Shown one piece after another: positions 1 to 5,970 of a stretch of 8,443 bases of DNA. Within the stretch, counting starts at the first letter, position 1; every line of letters begins with the position of its first letter. Source of the stretch: an uncultured Prevotella sp. (lineage in GTDB: Bacteria > Bacteroidota > Bacteroidia > Bacteroidales > Bacteroidaceae); the NCBI GenBank assembly GCA_946999025.1, contig CAMQBP010000077.1, positions 1-8,443 of the forward strand, written 5' to 3'. The notes beneath the pieces were generated by a model, which saw only the letters and a list, made by a program, of their open reading frames with translations, was not told the DNA's origin and made no database searches. Made by a program: the position numbers and the translations under genes.

Positions 1-1367
1 GGAACCCTACTGATGTCCAATGCGTCGTAAAAACTTTGTTCGCCCCCGTGCGAGAGGTCTACCATAATGCCGCAATCGTTCATCTCTTTGATGACCTTCT
101 CGCCAAAATCGGACACGCCGTGATGGGTGTTCTGGCTTCTGCGAGCACTGTCGCAGATGGCGTTGTCACCGTTGTGGCACAGCGTGATGTAGGTAACGCC
201 GCGGTTGGCGAAATGCTGCACGTTACGAATGTCGTCCTCAAGGGCCAATCCGTTCTCAATGCCAAGTACGATACTCTTTTTGCCTTGCTGCTTGTTTTGA
301 TACAGTTGTTCGGGATTGCGTGCCAAGACAAGGTAGGAATGGTTGGCCTGAACGATGTCTTCTATCTTGTCGAAAATAAGGTCGGCGTAGGCTTTTGGTC
401 CTTCAACGGGGAAGGGTGCGATGTCTGTAAACGCTTCGTCGGGCTTGTTTTGGGGCAGGTAAGCCACCATGATGACGGCGTCTTGCCGCCCTTCGGTCAT
501 CTTGTGCAGGTCGACGAGGATGCGACTGTCGCGCTGTTCGAAGTGAATTCCTTGCGGAAAGAACATCGGTGTGTCGCAATGGGTGTCAAGGATAAGTTGG
601 CGGTGGTGTAGCGATTTGGCCATTGAAAACTCGCTGGCACGCTTGACAAGCCATTGAAATAGCTTTTGTCCCTCATCACCTAACCACTCTGGATGCCACT
701 GCACGCCTAAGATGGACTTGTGTTCCGTGCTCTCCATGGCCTCGATGATGCCATCCGGCGAGCTGGCTGTTGCCTTGAAGTGCGGGCCGGTGTCGCTGAC
801 AGCTTGATGGTGGAACGAGTTGACGAATATTTGTTCGGTGCCGTAAATGTCTCGTATCATGCTCTCGGGTGAGAGGATGACGCTGTGCGTGGGTTCACTT
901 TTGTCGGCATCTTGCGAATGCTTAAGGGTGGCGTTGATGTCTTGTGCGACCCTTCCGCCTAAGGCCATGGCCAACGTCTGCATGCCCCTGCAAATGCCAA
1001 ACATGGGAATTTGCCGGTTAAAAGCCAGACGTGTGATGAGCAGTTCGGGCAAGTCGCGCGTGGCATTGATGCCATGCAGCTCTTTTTGGGGTTCCTCTCC
1101 AGCCCACAAGGGATTGTGGTCGCCACCGCCAGTGAGCAGCAGTCCGTCAATGTTTTTCAGGGTGTTGATGATTACCTCTGGGTCGCTGACGGGTGGTATG
1201 AGCACGGGTATGCCACCAGCATCGACCACTTGCTTGTAGTAACGATCGCGCAATGTGGCGTCGCCATCTACATAATTGGTGGTAATGCCTATCAAAGGAC
1301 GGTGATGGGCGGCAGGGTAGGAGGAGTGAATTTGGTTGAGATGGGAGTTGAGGTCAAACTGTTTCAT
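1..1367 (-). CDS. Gamma-glutamyl hydrolase-like (peptidase C26) / M19 dipeptidase fusion, 3' end cut by window
   Basis: Translating the minus strand from the ATG at 1367 gives 455 open codons running off the left edge. Residues about 24-243 are a class I glutamine-amidotransferase-like domain of the PuuD / gamma-glutamyl-GABA hydrolase type: TGGGD at 79-83, nucleophile Cys126 in GICRG, and His225 and Glu227 in WHPEW complete the triad. Residues from about 257 on are an M19 (renal/membrane dipeptidase) metallopeptidase: the HxD zinc motif is His263/Asp265 in DTHCDT, the bridging Glu371 is in GIENG, and His440 in DLSH is a further ligand. The second zinc His and the C-terminus lie outside the window. 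No signal peptide is seen, so it is probably cytoplasmic. From the families, the first half should cleave gamma-glutamyl bonds and the second dipeptides; sequential action on gamma-glutamyl peptides is inference. The start overlaps the stop of the upstream regulator gene (ATGA). Confidence 0.9.
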   Translation of the reverse strand, partial: MKQFDLNSHLNQIHSSYPAAHHRPLIGITTNYVDGDATLRDRYYKQVVDAGGIPVLIPPVSDPEVIINTLKNIDGLLLTGGGDHNPLWAGEEPQKELHGINATRDLPELLITRLAFNRQIPMFGICRGMQTLAMALGGRVAQDINATLKHSQDADKSEPTHSVILSPESMIRDIYGTEQIFVNSFHHQAVSDTGPHFKATASSPDGIIEAMESTEHKSILGVQWHPEWLGDEGQKLFQWLVKRASEFSMAKSLHHRQLILDTHCDTPMFFPQGIHFEQRDSRILVDLHKMTEGRQDAVIMVAYLPQNKPDEAFTDIAPFPVEGPKAYADLIFDKIEDIVQANHSYLVLARNPEQLYQNKQQGKKSIVLGIENGLALEDDIRNVQHFANRGVTYITLCHNGDNAICDSARRSQNTHHGVSDFGEKVIKEMNDCGIMVDLSHGGEQSFYDALDISRV

Positions 1368-1843
1368 TCCTCGTCTACATTTGCAGGTATTTCACGTTTG
1401 ATGCTCTGCTCAAGCGAAATCAAGGTTTCGGTGCTGACAACGCCTGGGATGGTTTGCATACGGTTGTTGAGCAAGTCCATGAGTTGCTCGTTGTCGCGTG
1501 CGTAAAGTTTGATCATCATGGTGTAAGGACCAGTGGTGAAATGGCACTCAACGATTTCAGGAATCTCCTGAAGTTCGGCGACAACCTTTTTGTACATGCT
1601 GCCGCGTTCGAGGTTTAGGCCTACGTACGTGCAGGTAGAATAGCCCAGGCTTTTCGGATTAACATAGAATCCGCTGCCCGTGATGATGCCTTTTTCCACC
1701 AGATGTTGTACGCGTTGATGAATGGCAGCACGCGAAACGCCGCATTGTGTGGCTACATCCTTGAAAGGAATGCGTGCGTTAGTTGATAAAATACTTAAGA
1801 TTTTCCTGTCCAACTTGTCGATCTTGTCTGTGTCTCTTGCCAT
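1364..1843 (-). CDS. Lrp/AsnC family transcriptional regulator
   Basis: This 159-residue protein has the standard length and layout of the Lrp/AsnC ('feast/famine') family. Residues about 8-55 form an AsnC-type winged helix-turn-helix, starting with IDKLDRKILSIL and with a recognition helix around SRAAIHQRVQHLVEKG (37-52). Residues about 70-150 form the RAM ligand-binding and oligomerisation domain. These proteins bind DNA as dimers to octamers and respond to amino acids; the effector cannot be read from the sequence. The TGA stop at 1366-1364 overlaps the ATG of the downstream hydrolase/dipeptidase fusion, which argues for co-transcription and translational coupling and suggests that this regulator controls peptide or amino-acid turnover, probably including its own unit. 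The ATG at 1843 fits the usual N-terminus. Family call is firm; the regulon is unknown. Confidence 0.95.
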   Translation of the reverse strand: MARDTDKIDKLDRKILSILSTNARIPFKDVATQCGVSRAAIHQRVQHLVEKGIITGSGFYVNPKSLGYSTCTYVGLNLERGSMYKKVVAELQEIPEIVECHFTTGPYTMMIKLYARDNEQLMDLLNNRMQTIPGVVSTETLISLEQSIKREIPANVDEE

Positions 1844-1874
1844 AGATTTCTGTGTTATATTGTTATTTTGATAG

Positions 1875-1906
1875 CAAAATTAGGTAATATTAATGAAATA
1901 AGCAAC
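1875..1906 (-). promoter_or_regulatory. Candidate Bacteroidota-type promoter for the Lrp/AsnC unit
   Basis: Read on the minus strand, 1882-1875 is TAATTTTG, a full match to the Bacteroides -7 consensus TAnnTTTG. A GTTG at 1906-1903 lies 20 bp upstream, where the -33 TTTG box belongs. The -7 element ends about 31 bp before the regulator's ATG. An 8-bp palindrome TAATATTA (1885-1892) sits between the two boxes and TTTGATAG occurs at 1867-1874 and again at 1941-1948; either could be an autoregulatory site, but that is speculation. Confidence 0.5.
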
Positions 1907-1993
1907 AAGATGTGAATAAAAATGCGATAAATTGTACCTATTTGATAGATATTTTGCTGGGTGGTATCATGCTCATGTTTGCCCCAAAACAAA

Positions 1994-2040
1994 ATAGACC
2001 TGACAGGAGAGAAGATGTGTTCTCTGCCTGTCAGGTCTAT
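1994..2040 (-). terminator. Intrinsic terminator of the FKBP gene cluster
   Basis: Positions 1994-2007 and 2027-2040 are perfect 14-base inverted complements. After a single bulged G at 2026, another 6 bp pair (2008-2013 with 2020-2025), giving about 20 bp closed by a 6-base loop. On the minus strand the hairpin is followed by TTTGTTTTGGGG, a T-rich tail; on the plus strand no T-run follows. It lies about 90 bp beyond the stop of the last FKBP gene and before the promoter candidate of the Lrp unit, so it should separate the two transcription units. Confidence 0.8.
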
Positions 2041-2069
2041 ACTGTGATGATTGATGTGTGTAAGGGTGG

Positions 2070-2116
2070 CGCTGTATCGATGGCCAGATGGCCAAAGTGT
2101 AAGGTCGATGACAGCG
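2070..2116. repeat. Second inverted repeat downstream of the FKBP cluster
   Basis: CGCTGT-ATCGA (2070-2080) pairs with TCGAT-G-ACAGCG (2105-2116), making 11 bp with one bulged G. The central part contains GATGGCCA twice in near-direct repeat (2079-2093). It starts 17 bp beyond the stop codon of the signal-peptide FKBP gene and precedes the stronger T-tailed hairpin. It has no T-tract of its own, so it may stabilise the mRNA 3' end or assist termination. Confidence 0.5.
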
Positions 2117-2132
2117 TGCCTTCCCTTTGCGC

Positions 2133-3050
2133 TTACTTCTTCGAGGCAGCTGGTGCTTTCTCGATACTGATTAGTTCAACGGTGAAAATCAGGGTAGAGT
2201 AGGGTTGAATCTGTCCGGCCTGACGCTCTCCGTAGGCCAGTTCTTGCGGGATGTAGATTTCCCATTTGCTACCTACCGGCATCATGGTGAGGGCCTCTGT
2301 CCATCCCTTGATGACCTGATTGCAGCGGAATGAGGTGGTTTGTGGATTGCGCTTGTACGAACTGTCGAACACGTTTCCGTCGATGGTCTTGCCCTCATAT
2401 TTCACAGTTACCTTGTCATCCTTTTGTGGAATCTCGCCCTTTCCTTCGGTAATCACCTTGTATTGCAGACCGCTGGCAGTTGTTTTCACACCTGGCTGTG
2501 TGGCATTTTGCTTCAACCAGGCTGTGTTGGCTGCGATGTACGCCGATTCTTTCTCTTTCTTCACTTGGGTTCTGCGCTCTTGAAACAGTTCACTCGCCTT
2601 TTCAACAGTGTAAACAGTCGTGTCATTCTGTACGCCAGCGAGGAAGCCCTGATTGAAGATTTCGGTGTCAATAGCGTTGGGTGTTCCCTTGAAGTCATTG
2701 GTGGTTTGCGGTAAAATCCGGTTTTTCACCATCCTGGCGATGGCAGCACCCGCATGACGAGCCTTGAATTGAGGCGAATCAATCTGCTTTAATGCCTCTT
2801 GATAGCCTGCGACAAATTCGGCAATCTGCGCCGGATCCATCTCGTATTCCTGCTGCAAGAAAGGCATCAAGCCATTGGTTGCGGCCAATCCTGCTGCATA
2901 ACTGAGTGAGTCTTGTGGTGTAAGCAGTGGCTTAACGGTTGTTTGAGCCTTCTGCTTCTTGTCCTTCTCTTTGCCTAAAGCGGCCATGCTGACCGATGCA
3001 ACCGACAAGAACAACACTGAAAGTAACAAAATCTTTTTCATCATCAACAT
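2133..3050 (-). CDS. FKBP-type peptidyl-prolyl cis-trans isomerase with signal peptide (periplasmic)
   Basis: With the ATG at 3050 the product has 305 residues. An in-frame TTG 9 bp upstream and ATGs at 3044 and 3041 are alternatives; the last gives the typical MKKILLLSV start. Residues 1-23 are a Sec signal peptide (lysines, hydrophobic core, likely cleavage after SVSMA) without a lipobox Cys. Residues about 45-165 are a helical FKBP_N-type dimerisation region opening with DSLSYAAGLAA, as in FkpA and Mip. The C-terminal FKBP domain (about 195-297) keeps the active-site residues: Tyr218, Phe228-Asp229, Val246-Ile247, Trp250, Tyr273 and Phe289. It should catalyse prolyl isomerisation and help folding of exported proteins in the periplasm. 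It is the last of three FKBP genes and is a close paralogue of the lipoprotein one 114 bp upstream. An extra tail, APAASKK, follows the domain. Confidence 0.92.
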   Translation of the reverse strand: MLMMKKILLLSVLFLSVASVSMAALGKEKDKKQKAQTTVKPLLTPQDSLSYAAGLAATNGLMPFLQQEYEMDPAQIAEFVAGYQEALKQIDSPQFKARHAGAAIARMVKNRILPQTTNDFKGTPNAIDTEIFNQGFLAGVQNDTTVYTVEKASELFQERRTQVKKEKESAYIAANTAWLKQNATQPGVKTTASGLQYKVITEGKGEIPQKDDKVTVKYEGKTIDGNVFDSSYKRNPQTTSFRCNQVIKGWTEALTMMPVGSKWEIYIPQELAYGERQAGQIQPYSTLIFTVELISIEKAPAASKK

Positions 3051-3164
3051 TTTATTCAAAAGAAAAACTCACCTTGTATGGTTGGTTCTTGCGGTGCAAT
3101 GCCACAAAAACAATCAAATACAAGGCAAGTCTTCTTATGTTTATTATATATGGTAGTCAGCAGT

Positions 3165-4037
3165 TTACTTCTCGATGCTGATTAATTCAATCTTGAAAAT
3201 CAAGGCGGAGAAAGGCTTAATCTGACCTTGTTCGCGCTCGCCGTAGGCCAACTCTTGTGGAATATACACTTCCCATACAGAGCCTACAGGCATGTGAACG
3301 AGAGCGTCTGTCCATCCTTTAATGACCTGATTGGCACGCAAGGAAACAGGCTGTCCATTCTTATAAGAGCTGTCAAACACTTTCCCGTCGAGGGTCTTGC
3401 CTTCATAATGAACCTTCACCATGGATGTATCTGCCGGCATGGCACCGTTACCAACCTTGATAACTTTGTATTGTACACCGCTTGGCAATGTCTTCACGCC
3501 TTCTTTCTTCTTGTTCTCAGCGAGGAATTTCTCACCAGCTGCCTTGTTGGGGCCATATTCCTTTTCCATGACTTTGGCTCTGATTTCGCTCATCTTGGTC
3601 TGTGCTACCTGTCCAGCCTCTTCGATGGTCATCAGACCTTTCTTACCCGTTGTACCGGTAATGAAGCCTGCCATGAAGTTCTTCAGTGAGATAGTCTTGG
3701 TTGAATCGCTGCCAAATACCTCTTGGTTGATACCGGTAATCATCTGATTGCTGATTTGTTGACCAATCTGGATACCTGCATAGTAAGCGGCACGGCCTTT
3801 GTCATCTCCAGCATTGGCACCTTCGTTCAATCCCTTGATGAACTGATCCATGTAGGTTGTGTCGATGTTCATGCGGCCAATAAGATACTCTTTGAGTCCT
3901 TGAGTCTGTGCCAATCCGATGGCATAGCTCAATGTATCCACGTCTGTCTTGAGGTTTGCCTTGGGTGTTGAGTTGCCGCAACCAGTAAATGTTGCAGCTG
4001 CGATAGCCATAGCGGCTACGAATGTAAGTTTTTTCAT
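3165..4037 (-). CDS. FKBP-type peptidyl-prolyl cis-trans isomerase, predicted lipoprotein
   Basis: A 290-residue protein beginning MKKLTFVAAM, with a short hydrophobic segment and a lipobox ending TFTGC; Cys20 is the predicted lipidated residue. The residues after Cys20 (GNSTPK) lack the acidic lipoprotein-export signature of many Bacteroidota surface lipoproteins, so a periplasm-facing position is more likely (inference). Residues about 33-165 are the helical N-terminal domain (DTLSYAIGLAQ). The FKBP domain (about 186-290) has Tyr211, Phe221-Asp222, Val238-Ile239, Trp242, Tyr265 and Phe281; the position usually holding an aromatic in the strand before NQVIKGW is Leu233 here. It starts 15 bp after the stop of the cytoplasmic FKBP gene, so the two are co-transcribed. 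The C-terminal part is nearly the same as in the downstream gene product. Confidence 0.93.
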   Translation of the reverse strand: MKKLTFVAAMAIAAATFTGCGNSTPKANLKTDVDTLSYAIGLAQTQGLKEYLIGRMNIDTTYMDQFIKGLNEGANAGDDKGRAAYYAGIQIGQQISNQMITGINQEVFGSDSTKTISLKNFMAGFITGTTGKKGLMTIEEAGQVAQTKMSEIRAKVMEKEYGPNKAAGEKFLAENKKKEGVKTLPSGVQYKVIKVGNGAMPADTSMVKVHYEGKTLDGKVFDSSYKNGQPVSLRANQVIKGWTDALVHMPVGSVWEVYIPQELAYGEREQGQIKPFSALIFKIELISIEK

Positions 4038-4052
4038 TGTTATTTGTTGTTA

Positions 4053-4658
4053 TTAAATTACTTTTATAAGCTCTACATCGAATACCAATGCCGAGAATGG
4101 GGGTATGGCATTGCCTGCTCCCCGCTCACCATATCCGAGGTGATAAGGGATGAAAAAGCGATACTTGGCACCTTCCTGCATCAGTTGAAGGCCTTCGGTC
4201 CAACCGGCGATGACTTGGTTTAAAGCGAATGTTGCTGGCTCGCCGCGTTGAATACTGCTGTCAAAGAGCGTACCATCATGCAGCATTCCTTCGTAATGGC
4301 ATGTCACCTGATCGGTTGCTTTCGGCTTTTTGCCGTTGCCTTCTTTCAGCACTATGTATTGCAAACCGCTGGGAAGTGTCACCACACCATCCTTCTTTGC
4401 ATTCTCAGACAGATAGGCTTCACCAGCCTCCTTGACCACTTTGCCTTTCTCTTCGGCAGCTGCGCGTTGCTTCTTCTCTTGTTCTTGGAAGAAATTCTGC
4501 ACCAATGTCTGTGCTTCTTGATTGTCTATTTTTGGCTTTGCACCAGCGATTACGTCTTTGATTGCTTGTGAAAAATCATCGATATTCAAACTCTGGGCGC
4601 CCATATCAGACAGTTGTTGACCAATGCCAAGTCCCAAAGCGTAGCTTACTTTGTCCAT
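4053..4658 (-). CDS. FklB-like cytoplasmic FKBP-type peptidyl-prolyl cis-trans isomerase
   Basis: With the ATG at 4658 the protein is 201 residues, matching the size and layout of E. coli FklB (FKBP22): a helical dimerisation domain (1-90, opening MDKVSYALGLGIGQQLSDMG) joined by a long charged helix (about 55-88) to an FKBP domain (about 95-201). Active-site residues are present: Tyr122, Phe132-Asp133, Phe144, Val149-Ile150, Trp153, Tyr176 and Phe193. An upstream in-frame TTG at 4703 would add 15 residues, but these overlap the promoter candidate and do not resemble the family, so the ATG is preferred. No signal peptide is visible, so it should act in the cytoplasm, isomerising prolyl bonds and assisting folding. 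It is the first gene of the three-gene FKBP cluster and is divergent from the sirtuin gene. Confidence 0.93.
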   Translation of the reverse strand: MDKVSYALGLGIGQQLSDMGAQSLNIDDFSQAIKDVIAGAKPKIDNQEAQTLVQNFFQEQEKKQRAAAEEKGKVVKEAGEAYLSENAKKDGVVTLPSGLQYIVLKEGNGKKPKATDQVTCHYEGMLHDGTLFDSSIQRGEPATFALNQVIAGWTEGLQLMQEGAKYRFFIPYHLGYGERGAGNAIPPFSALVFDVELIKVI

Positions 4659-4700
4659 TTTAAATAATCTATATTGATAAGTTTTGCTTTTTAACAAGGG

Positions 4701-4708
4701 CAAAGATA
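4701..4708 (-). promoter_or_regulatory. Candidate -7 promoter box for the FKBP cluster
   Basis: On the minus strand 4708-4701 reads TATCTTTG, a full match to TAnnTTTG, about 42 bp before the ATG of the first FKBP gene. No good TTTG -33 box is seen at the right distance, so the call rests on the -7 match and its position. Confidence 0.4.
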
Positions 4709-4726
4709 GTAAAAAACTATTATAGC

Positions 4727-4759
4727 TTCGAGTTATTTCTCAAAAAAATACTATTTTTG
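4727..4759 (+). promoter_or_regulatory. Candidate Bacteroidota-type promoter for the sirtuin gene
   Basis: TATTTTTG at 4752-4759 fits the TAnnTTTG -7 consensus, and TTCG at 4727-4730 lies 21 bp upstream as a one-mismatch -33 box. The sirtuin ATG is 65 bp downstream. Together with the minus-strand box at 4701-4708 this makes the 166-bp gap a divergent promoter region. Confidence 0.45.
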
Positions 4760-4824
4760 TAGAATATTAGTGTAAAAGCGAAGTCTATCCATTGATAGGT
4801 ATGGGATTAAGAAATGAAAAGATC

Positions 4825-5529
4825 ATGAAGAAGATTGTATTTCTGACAGGTGCCGGTATGTCGGTAGAAAGTGGATTCAAAACCTTTAGAGGAAGTGATG
4901 GATTGTGGGAAAACTATCCTGTAGAACAGGTGGCGACGCATGAGGCTTGGGAGGCCGATCCAACGCTTGTGACCAACTTTTACAACATGCTTCGAAAGAA
5001 ACTCTATGCGGCGAAGCCCAATGAAGGTCACCGATTGATTCAGCAACTCGAACAGTCGTACGACGTAACCGTCATCACTCAGAATGTTGACAATCTGCAT
5101 GAGCGGGCTGGTTCGTCGAGAGTAATCCATCTACATGGCGAACTGGCCAAGGTATGTTCCAGTAGTGACCCTTACAACGAGGCCTACATCCGCGAATTAC
5201 CCCAAGATAATTGTACCGTAGAGCTTGGAACCAAAGCTGAAGATGGGTCGCTCTTGCGCCCATTCATCGTTTTCTTTGGCGAGAGTGTGCCCATGATTTC
5301 CGTGGCAGCCGAATATGCTCGTGAAGCCGACATCTTTGTCATCATCGGAACGTCGCTTAACGTTTATCCCGCTGCGGGATTGGTTCAATATACCAAACCC
5401 AATTGCCCCATCTATCTCATCGACCCCGAAGCGGTGCAAACCAGTGGTATCCGGCATCTCAAGCACATACAGAAAGGTGCCAGTGAAGGGATGAAAGAGC
5501 TCATGAAGGTCTTGGACACCAACCAATAA
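4825..5529 (+). CDS. cobB: Sirtuin (Sir2/CobB-type NAD-dependent protein deacylase), lacking zinc cysteines
   Basis: The 234-residue product starts MKKIVFLTGAGMS, the usual N-terminus of bacterial sirtuins; in-frame TTG (4792) and ATG (4801) starts upstream would add only unconserved residues. The motifs are all present: GAGMSVESG (10-18), FRG (21-23), TQNVDNLH (86-92) with the NAD-binding Gln/Asn/Asp, catalytic His104 in HLHGE, FFGE (150-153) and GTSLNVYPA (176-184). It should remove acyl groups from lysines using NAD+, giving nicotinamide and O-acyl-ADP-ribose. The two CxxC zinc pairs are absent; only Cys111 and Cys130 lie in the corresponding segment, a variant I believe is common in Bacteroidota CobB proteins. 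In the Tyr-x-x-Arg motif linked to desuccinylase and demalonylase activity, Tyr53 is kept but the Arg position reads Leu56, with Arg57 next to it. The substrate spectrum is therefore uncertain. Confidence 0.93.
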   Translation: MKKIVFLTGAGMSVESGFKTFRGSDGLWENYPVEQVATHEAWEADPTLVTNFYNMLRKKLYAAKPNEGHRLIQQLEQSYDVTVITQNVDNLHERAGSSRVIHLHGELAKVCSSSDPYNEAYIRELPQDNCTVELGTKAEDGSLLRPFIVFFGESVPMISVAAEYAREADIFVIIGTSLNVYPAAGLVQYTKPNCPIYLIDPEAVQTSGIRHLKHIQKGASEGMKELMKVLDTNQ

Positions 5530-5531
5530 AG

Positions 5532-5545
5532 AGGGCCATTGCCCT
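5532..5545 (+). terminator. Weak hairpin after the sirtuin gene
   Basis: AGGGC (5532-5536) pairs with GCCCT (5541-5545) around a 4-base loop directly behind the TAA stop. Only two T residues follow, so it is a poor intrinsic terminator and may allow read-through into the DUF1893 gene. Confidence 0.25.
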
Positions 5546-5610
5546 TTCAACCCATGATGATGTTTGCGCATAGCTGTTAGCTAGTACATATATAAAATCA
5601 ATTAATCCAT

Positions 5611-5615
5611 GGAGG
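5611..5615 (+). promoter_or_regulatory. Strong Shine-Dalgarno GGAGG of the DUF1893 gene
   Basis: GGAGG ends 7 bp before the ATG at 5623 and only 1 bp before the ATG at 5617, so the spacing selects 5623 (or 5626) as the true start. Such a full anti-SD match stands out here, because the other genes in the window show little or none. Confidence 0.65.
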
Positions 5616-5622
5616 AATGCTT

Positions 5623-5970
5623 ATGATGAACGAACTAATTGATAAGCTGCATATAGAGCAATGCTCATTGGTGCTGCTGCACGAAGGAAACATTCGCACG
5701 TTTGAAGGTAAAGGAGTGCGAATGCTTTACAATCTACTGAACGATGAACCCGAATCGCTTTTTAAGTCGAAAGTAGCCATCAAGGCAGTTGGTAAGACCG
5801 CCGCCAAGGCCATGGTAGATGGTGGTGTGACCGAAGTCTATGCTGATGTGATAAGCGAAGAGGCGCATAATAGGCTCAAAGACGCTGGCGTGAAGGTGGA
5901 TTACGACAAGAAAGTAAACCACCAACGCTTCTTGGAAATTTGGAAACAGATGGGCGAAATCAAGGATTGA
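5623..5970 (+). CDS. DUF1893 family protein (TM1506-like, cytidine-deaminase-like fold)
   Basis: A 115-residue soluble protein. The central pattern matches DUF1893: CSLVLLHEGNIRTFEGKGV (14-32), SKVAIKAVGKTAAKAMVDGGV (49-69) and EVYADVISEEAHNRLKDAGV (71-90). The family is typified by Thermotoga TM1506, whose structure has a cytidine-deaminase-like fold but whose function is unknown; no deaminase zinc motif is seen. The C-terminal tail here (VNHQRFLEIWKQMGEIKD) seems to replace the short Cys-Pro-containing end that I recall for many family members. The start at 5623 is chosen from Shine-Dalgarno spacing. The gene follows the sirtuin gene on the same strand after 93 bp, so they may be co-transcribed, although a shared role is not shown. 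The family assignment comes from recalled motif patterns, not a search. Confidence 0.8.
   Translation: MMNELIDKLHIEQCSLVLLHEGNIRTFEGKGVRMLYNLLNDEPESLFKSKVAIKAVGKTAAKAMVDGGVTEVYADVISEEAHNRLKDAGVKVDYDKKVNHQRFLEIWKQMGEIKD

Noticed and set aside
36..611. Plus-strand open frame of 191 codons
   Set aside because: It lies antisense to the M19 domain, whose zinc motifs are clear on the minus strand; the plus-strand translation shows no recognisable domain.
1011..1505. Plus-strand open frame spanning the fusion start and the regulator end
   Set aside because: Antisense to two well-supported genes and without any recognisable motif.
1912..2202. Plus-strand open frame over the intergenic hairpins
   Set aside because: It runs through the terminator hairpin and into the antisense of the FKBP gene; the composition looks accidental.
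3072..3125. 8-base inverted repeat CCTTGTAT / ATACAAGG between the last two FKBP genes
   Set aside because: The arms are 38 bases apart with no T-tract, so it is not convincing as a terminator or operator.
4659..4703. N-terminal extension of the FklB-like protein from a TTG
   Set aside because: The 15 added residues do not resemble FklB proteins and overlap the candidate -7 box; the ATG at 4658 is a better start.
5563..5596. Possible promoter upstream of the DUF1893 gene (TTTG then TATATAAA)
   Set aside because: The -33 box is present but the -7 candidate lacks the TTTG half, so the match is too weak to list.
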